Origin: JAYWIG01 sp043789035
Lineage (GTDB): Bacteria; Pseudomonadota; Gammaproteobacteria; Burkholderiales; Burkholderiaceae_E
Assembly (NCBI GenBank): GCA_043789035.1
Contig: JAYWIG010000285.1
Coordinates: forward strand, 1-35,332
DNA: 35,332 bases
Direction of reading: 5' to 3'
The notes under the pieces are model-generated. The model worked only from the letters and a program-made list of their open reading frames with translations, had not been told where the DNA came from and ran no database searches. Of this stretch, positions 32,746 to 35,332 are shown in pieces. Every line of letters starts with the position of its first letter. The stretch's first letter is position 1. A program made the translations under genes and the position numbers.

Positions 32746-33669
32746 ATGACAAATAACTTTATCCACATTACTGAAGTTGGTGCTCGTGATGGTTTGCAAA
32801 ACGAGAAGCAGCTTATCGACACCGATATCAAAGTCGAACTTTGCAACCGCTTGCTTGCTGCAGGGGTTTTGAATCTCGAAGCAACTTCGTTTGTATCGCC
32901 TAAATGGGTACCGCAGATGAGCGATGCTGCTCAAGTGATGGCCCGTGTAAACCGCATTTCTGGACGAACTTATTCCGTTCTTACTCCAAACATGAAGGGT
33001 TTCGAAGGCGCTCTTGCAAGCGGCGCCACAGAAGTGGTGATCTTCGGTGCCGCAAGCGAAGCCTTTTCACAACGCAACATTAATTGTTCGATTGCAGAAA
33101 GTATTGCCAAATTTTCCGAAGTTGCCAAGGCAGCGATCGAGCACAAAATTCGTTTACGCGCTGCGGTGTCCGTAGCCTTTGGTTGCCCGTATCAAGGCGA
33201 AGTAAGTATCGATTCCGTCGTCGATGTCACGCAACGTTTTCGCGACATGGGCTGCGACGAGATTGGCATTGCCGACACCATCGGCGTAGGCACGGCTCAA
33301 CGTGTGCGGGACGTTTTTGCAGCCGCAGCTAGGCACTTTCCAATCGCACAACTTTCTGGCCACTTCCACGATACCTATGGACAAGGCGTGAGCAACGCGC
33401 TGGCCTGCATAGAAGTTGGCGTAAGGCGTTTAGATTCGTCGATTGCAGGCTTGGGTGGCTGCCCGTATGCCAAAGGAGCAACCGGCAATGTCGCAACAGA
33501 AGATATTGTGTATATGCTGCATGGCATGGGCTACCTAACCGGGTTGGACTTAAACCAGCTAGTAGCAACTGGCCAATGGATATCAAAACGCTTAGATCGT
33601 AAGAGCAGTTCTCGGGCGGGAAACGCGATCGCAACTAAATTAGCCGCACAGGAACCTTTGCCCACATGA
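32746..33669 (+). CDS. liuE: Hydroxymethylglutaryl-CoA lyase
   Basis: A 307-residue TIM-barrel lyase that cleaves HMG-CoA into acetoacetate and acetyl-CoA, the last step of leucine breakdown. It begins with ITEVGARDGLQNE, whose Arg and Asp bind substrate and metal; the barrel holds SGHFHDTYGQG with metal-binding histidines, and the active-site cysteine loop is AGLGGCPYAKGATGN. The ATG at 32746 follows a GAGGCGAGG ribosome binding site; a frame opening at 32707 overlaps the previous gene. Its last four bases (ATGA, 33666-33669) overlap the start of the DUF1289 gene. Confidence 0.96.
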   Translation: MTNNFIHITEVGARDGLQNEKQLIDTDIKVELCNRLLAAGVLNLEATSFVSPKWVPQMSDAAQVMARVNRISGRTYSVLTPNMKGFEGALASGATEVVIFGAASEAFSQRNINCSIAESIAKFSEVAKAAIEHKIRLRAAVSVAFGCPYQGEVSIDSVVDVTQRFRDMGCDEIGIADTIGVGTAQRVRDVFAAAARHFPIAQLSGHFHDTYGQGVSNALACIEVGVRRLDSSIAGLGGCPYAKGATGNVATEDIVYMLHGMGYLTGLDLNQLVATGQWISKRLDRKSSSRAGNAIATKLAAQEPLPT

Positions 33670-33854
33670 CCCCTAGCACTCAATCCATACCGTCACCGTG
33701 CAATTCTGTTTGCAGAATGTCTGCTGACACAGGTTTTTGCGAAGGCTGCTTTCGTACGATCGATGAAATCGTCGCTTGGGGCCAAATGAATAACGACGAC
33801 AAACGCGCCATTTCTGAGTTGCTTGCCTTAAGAAAACGCAAAAATGCTGCCTGA
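33666..33854 (+). CDS. DUF1289 small cysteine-motif protein
   Basis: A 62-residue protein with Cys12, Cys16, Cys25 and Cys28 (PCNSVCRM then FCEGCFRT), the DUF1289 pattern that could hold a zinc ion or an iron-sulfur cluster. The following IDEIVAWGQM segment is also conserved in this family, whose function is unknown. It overlaps liuE by four bases and the next gene by eleven bases, so it is translated as part of the operon. The recurring location of such genes beside metabolic operons does not point to a defined role. Confidence 0.9.
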   Translation: MTPSTQSIPSPCNSVCRMSADTGFCEGCFRTIDEIVAWGQMNNDDKRAISELLALRKRKNAA

Positions 33855-34275
33855 ACAACGTTTTGCCACGCCTGTTACAGGGCCTGCATATCGAAAGTAT
33901 ACGAAGTACTTTACCGTCAGCATGGTGTTTAGTATTTTTGCTTACGGTCTGCAAGTATTTGCCATGCGAAAAGAAGCGGTAGCAAGCTCCGTTCTGTGGT
34001 TAATGCTCGGTGCTTGCGTTGTTCTTGGCGTAACCACTTGGTATATCGTGACGGCGAGAACAACCATCGATAGCAAAGGCATTCGGCAAGATTGGTTTTT
34101 CAGAAAAGAGTTTAGCTGGCATGAAATTGGTCGTGTGAAGTTCATTCGTCTGCCATTTTCAAGTCGCCTAGTCATTCTAGGTGCACGGGGGCCTTTTAAG
34201 GCCGTCAACAGCGGCACTAAGGAGCTTGACATGGCCTTTAGGCAACTCGAAGACTTTTACCTCGGCAAATCCTAG
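33844..34275 (+). CDS. Hypothetical membrane protein with two helices and a PH-like tail
   Basis: A 143-residue protein I do not recognise by name. Two hydrophobic helices lie at about 23-41 and 48-69, followed by a cytoplasmic domain with alternating strands (TARTTIDSKGIRQDWFFRKE, SWHEIGRVKFIRLPFSSRL) that resembles the small bacterial PH-like domain found in DUF304-type membrane proteins. The start overlaps DUF1289 by eleven bases, and the next gene follows after two bases, so it is a member of the operon. No catalytic residues are visible. Confidence 0.75.
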   Translation: MLPEQRFATPVTGPAYRKYTKYFTVSMVFSIFAYGLQVFAMRKEAVASSVLWLMLGACVVLGVTTWYIVTARTTIDSKGIRQDWFFRKEFSWHEIGRVKFIRLPFSSRLVILGARGPFKAVNSGTKELDMAFRQLEDFYLGKS

Positions 34276-34277
34276 CA

Positions 34278-35189
34278 ATGCTGCCCAGCAACCTTCGTTT
34301 TATTGAGCGAGATTGGTTGTCAGCCAATCATATTGTTGGCTTCGATCCTGAAAGCGATACTGCAACTGTCGTCGATACGGGCTATCACAAGCACCGTGAA
34401 CTCACAGCTAAGCTCGTTCAAGCAACGATTGGTGACAGAAGACTCACACGAATAGTTAACACCCACCTTCACTCTGACCATTGTGGCGGAAACGCACGAC
34501 TACAAGCAATTCATGATTGTGAAATTGTTGTGCCCGAGCCAAGCTGGCAAGATGCACTGGCATGGGACGAAATTGGCCTCACACACAGCACGACAGCGCA
34601 AACATGTGAACGCTTCAAACCAACCGGCAGCATTCATGCAGGTGATACTTTGAAGCTTGGGGGTATTGATTGGCAAGCGATCGCAGCCAACGGCCACGAC
34701 CCGAAAAGCCTTATCTTCTTTGCGCCACGTGAAGGCATTCTTATTTCTGCAGATGCGCTTTGGGAAAATGGTTTTGGCGTGTTGTTTCCTGAGCTCAATG
34801 AAGAGTCAGGTGTTGTTGAGCAAGCCGAGACATTAAACTTCATCGAGCAACTCCAACCGAGTTTAGTTCTGCCTGGCCACGGTCCAATGTTCACTGATGT
34901 ACCCGCAGCCATTGCAAGGGCTAGATTACGATTAACAGCCTTTGGACACGATAGAACCAAACATGCCAAAAACGGTATTAAGGTGCTCATGAAGTTCTTA
35001 CTACTTGATCATGAAATTATCGAGATTTCAAAGCTACCAGAGCTTTTAAAGAACGCTTCAATCATGACGCAATCATCAAAGCTATTAGGTGTTCCAGCCA
35101 TGCAAGCGGTCACCACGGCCTACACCGACTTAGTAAAAATCGGCCATCTGCGTCTATCGGCTGATGGCCAACATTTGATCAACGTGTAG
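34278..35189 (+). CDS. Metallo-beta-lactamase-fold hydrolase
   Basis: A 303-residue cytoplasmic MBL-fold protein, the last gene of the plus-strand operon in this window. The metal motif is NTHLHSDHCGG (His63, His65, Asp67, His68), with further ligands in ANGHDPKS, ISADALWENG and LPGHGPMF. It has a helical C-terminal domain of about 80 residues. It is not closely similar to the other MBL-fold gene at 18347-19393, whose metal motif is HMHPDH, so the operon region is bounded by two separate MBL enzymes. Thioesterase or glyoxalase II-like activity is possible; sequence does not decide. It begins two bases after the preceding stop. Confidence 0.9.
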   Translation: MLPSNLRFIERDWLSANHIVGFDPESDTATVVDTGYHKHRELTAKLVQATIGDRRLTRIVNTHLHSDHCGGNARLQAIHDCEIVVPEPSWQDALAWDEIGLTHSTTAQTCERFKPTGSIHAGDTLKLGGIDWQAIAANGHDPKSLIFFAPREGILISADALWENGFGVLFPELNEESGVVEQAETLNFIEQLQPSLVLPGHGPMFTDVPAAIARARLRLTAFGHDRTKHAKNGIKVLMKFLLLDHEIIEISKLPELLKNASIMTQSSKLLGVPAMQAVTTAYTDLVKIGHLRLSADGQHLINV

Positions 35190-35332
35190 CGCAACCTTAG
35201 GCCGTCTGTTTGGAGTAAGCAACCGCTAAGCAGAAGCGAGTCGATTTTGTTGGGTATAGCAACACAGCGATCGACGAACGGAGCACTATTGCAGATAGCC
35301 AGTCGCGCAGTATTTCGTAAAAAAGTGTTTCG
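35190..35332. other. Downstream noncoding end of the window
   Basis: No gene, strong hairpin or repeat was recognised in these 143 bases, and no terminator was found directly after the last operon gene. Confidence 0.4.

Noticed and set aside
1..35332. CRISPR arrays, tRNA or rRNA genes, insertion sequences, toxin-antitoxin or defence genes
   Set aside because: I looked for direct repeats, cloverleaf-type sequences and transposase or nuclease motifs and saw none.

Overview
The window looks like a chromosomal segment of a betaproteobacterium, probably Burkholderiales. Grounds: two Bug-family (tripartite tricarboxylate transporter) solute receptors, a LiuR-type MerR regulator heading a leucine/isovalerate operon, Fur boxes of the AATGAGAATCATTCTCATT kind, and roughly even base composition. 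No tRNA, rRNA, insertion sequence, phage gene or CRISPR array was seen. The assignment is an inference from gene families, not a database result.

Layout. (1) 54-1093, plus strand: an unrecognised exported protein and a 5-hydroxyisourate hydrolase-like protein with two altered catalytic positions. (2) 1156-4742, minus strand: one operon of an iron-type alcohol dehydrogenase, two tandem Bug receptors without their membrane subunits, and a Rid-family protein lacking the catalytic arginine. (3) 5038-10286, plus strand: a tightly packed, Fur-box-headed operon: bacterioferritin, bacterioferritin-associated ferredoxin, diheme cytochrome c peroxidase/MauG-like lipoprotein, outer-membrane porin, covalent-FMN protein, ApbE flavin transferase, four-helix membrane protein with paired histidines. 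This is the most interesting block: it reads as an iron-controlled electron path from the inner membrane through a flavoprotein to periplasmic heme. (4) 10268-11882: a probable remnant of a CcdA-like gene, a perfect hairpin, and an O-antigen ligase-like protein. (5) 11923-16531: a minus-strand operon (cupin dioxygenase-like, quinone oxidoreductase, SemiSWEET) facing a SMUG1-type uracil-DNA glycosylase and a membrane-spanning spermidine synthase-like protein. (6) 16542-19393, minus strand: acyl-CoA synthetase and a metallo-beta-lactamase-fold hydrolase, divergent from liuR. (7) 19476-35189, plus strand: a long acyl-CoA catabolic operon.

The catabolic operon contains the complete route isovaleryl-CoA -> 3-methylcrotonyl-CoA -> 3-methylglutaconyl-CoA -> HMG-CoA -> acetoacetate + acetyl-CoA (liuA, liuB/liuD, liuC, liuE). 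Interleaved are a hotdog thioesterase, thiolase, SDR, a second acyl-CoA dehydrogenase, a dienelactone hydrolase-family protein, an isomerase-rhodanese fusion, a decayed alpha/beta-hydrolase gene, a 2-hydroxyacid dehydrogenase, a DUF1289 protein, a small membrane protein and a second MBL-fold hydrolase. Two related palindromes, one inside a MerR-type long-spacer promoter before liuR and one before the thioesterase gene, are likely LiuR operators.

Notable oddities: the flavin/heme iron operon with a signal-less ApbE and a twin-arginine leader on its likely substrate; a gene in the liu operon that has lost its N-terminal part, carries an in-frame stop before the catalytic histidine and is cut short by liuC; a two-domain fusion; and several enzymes with missing catalytic residues.
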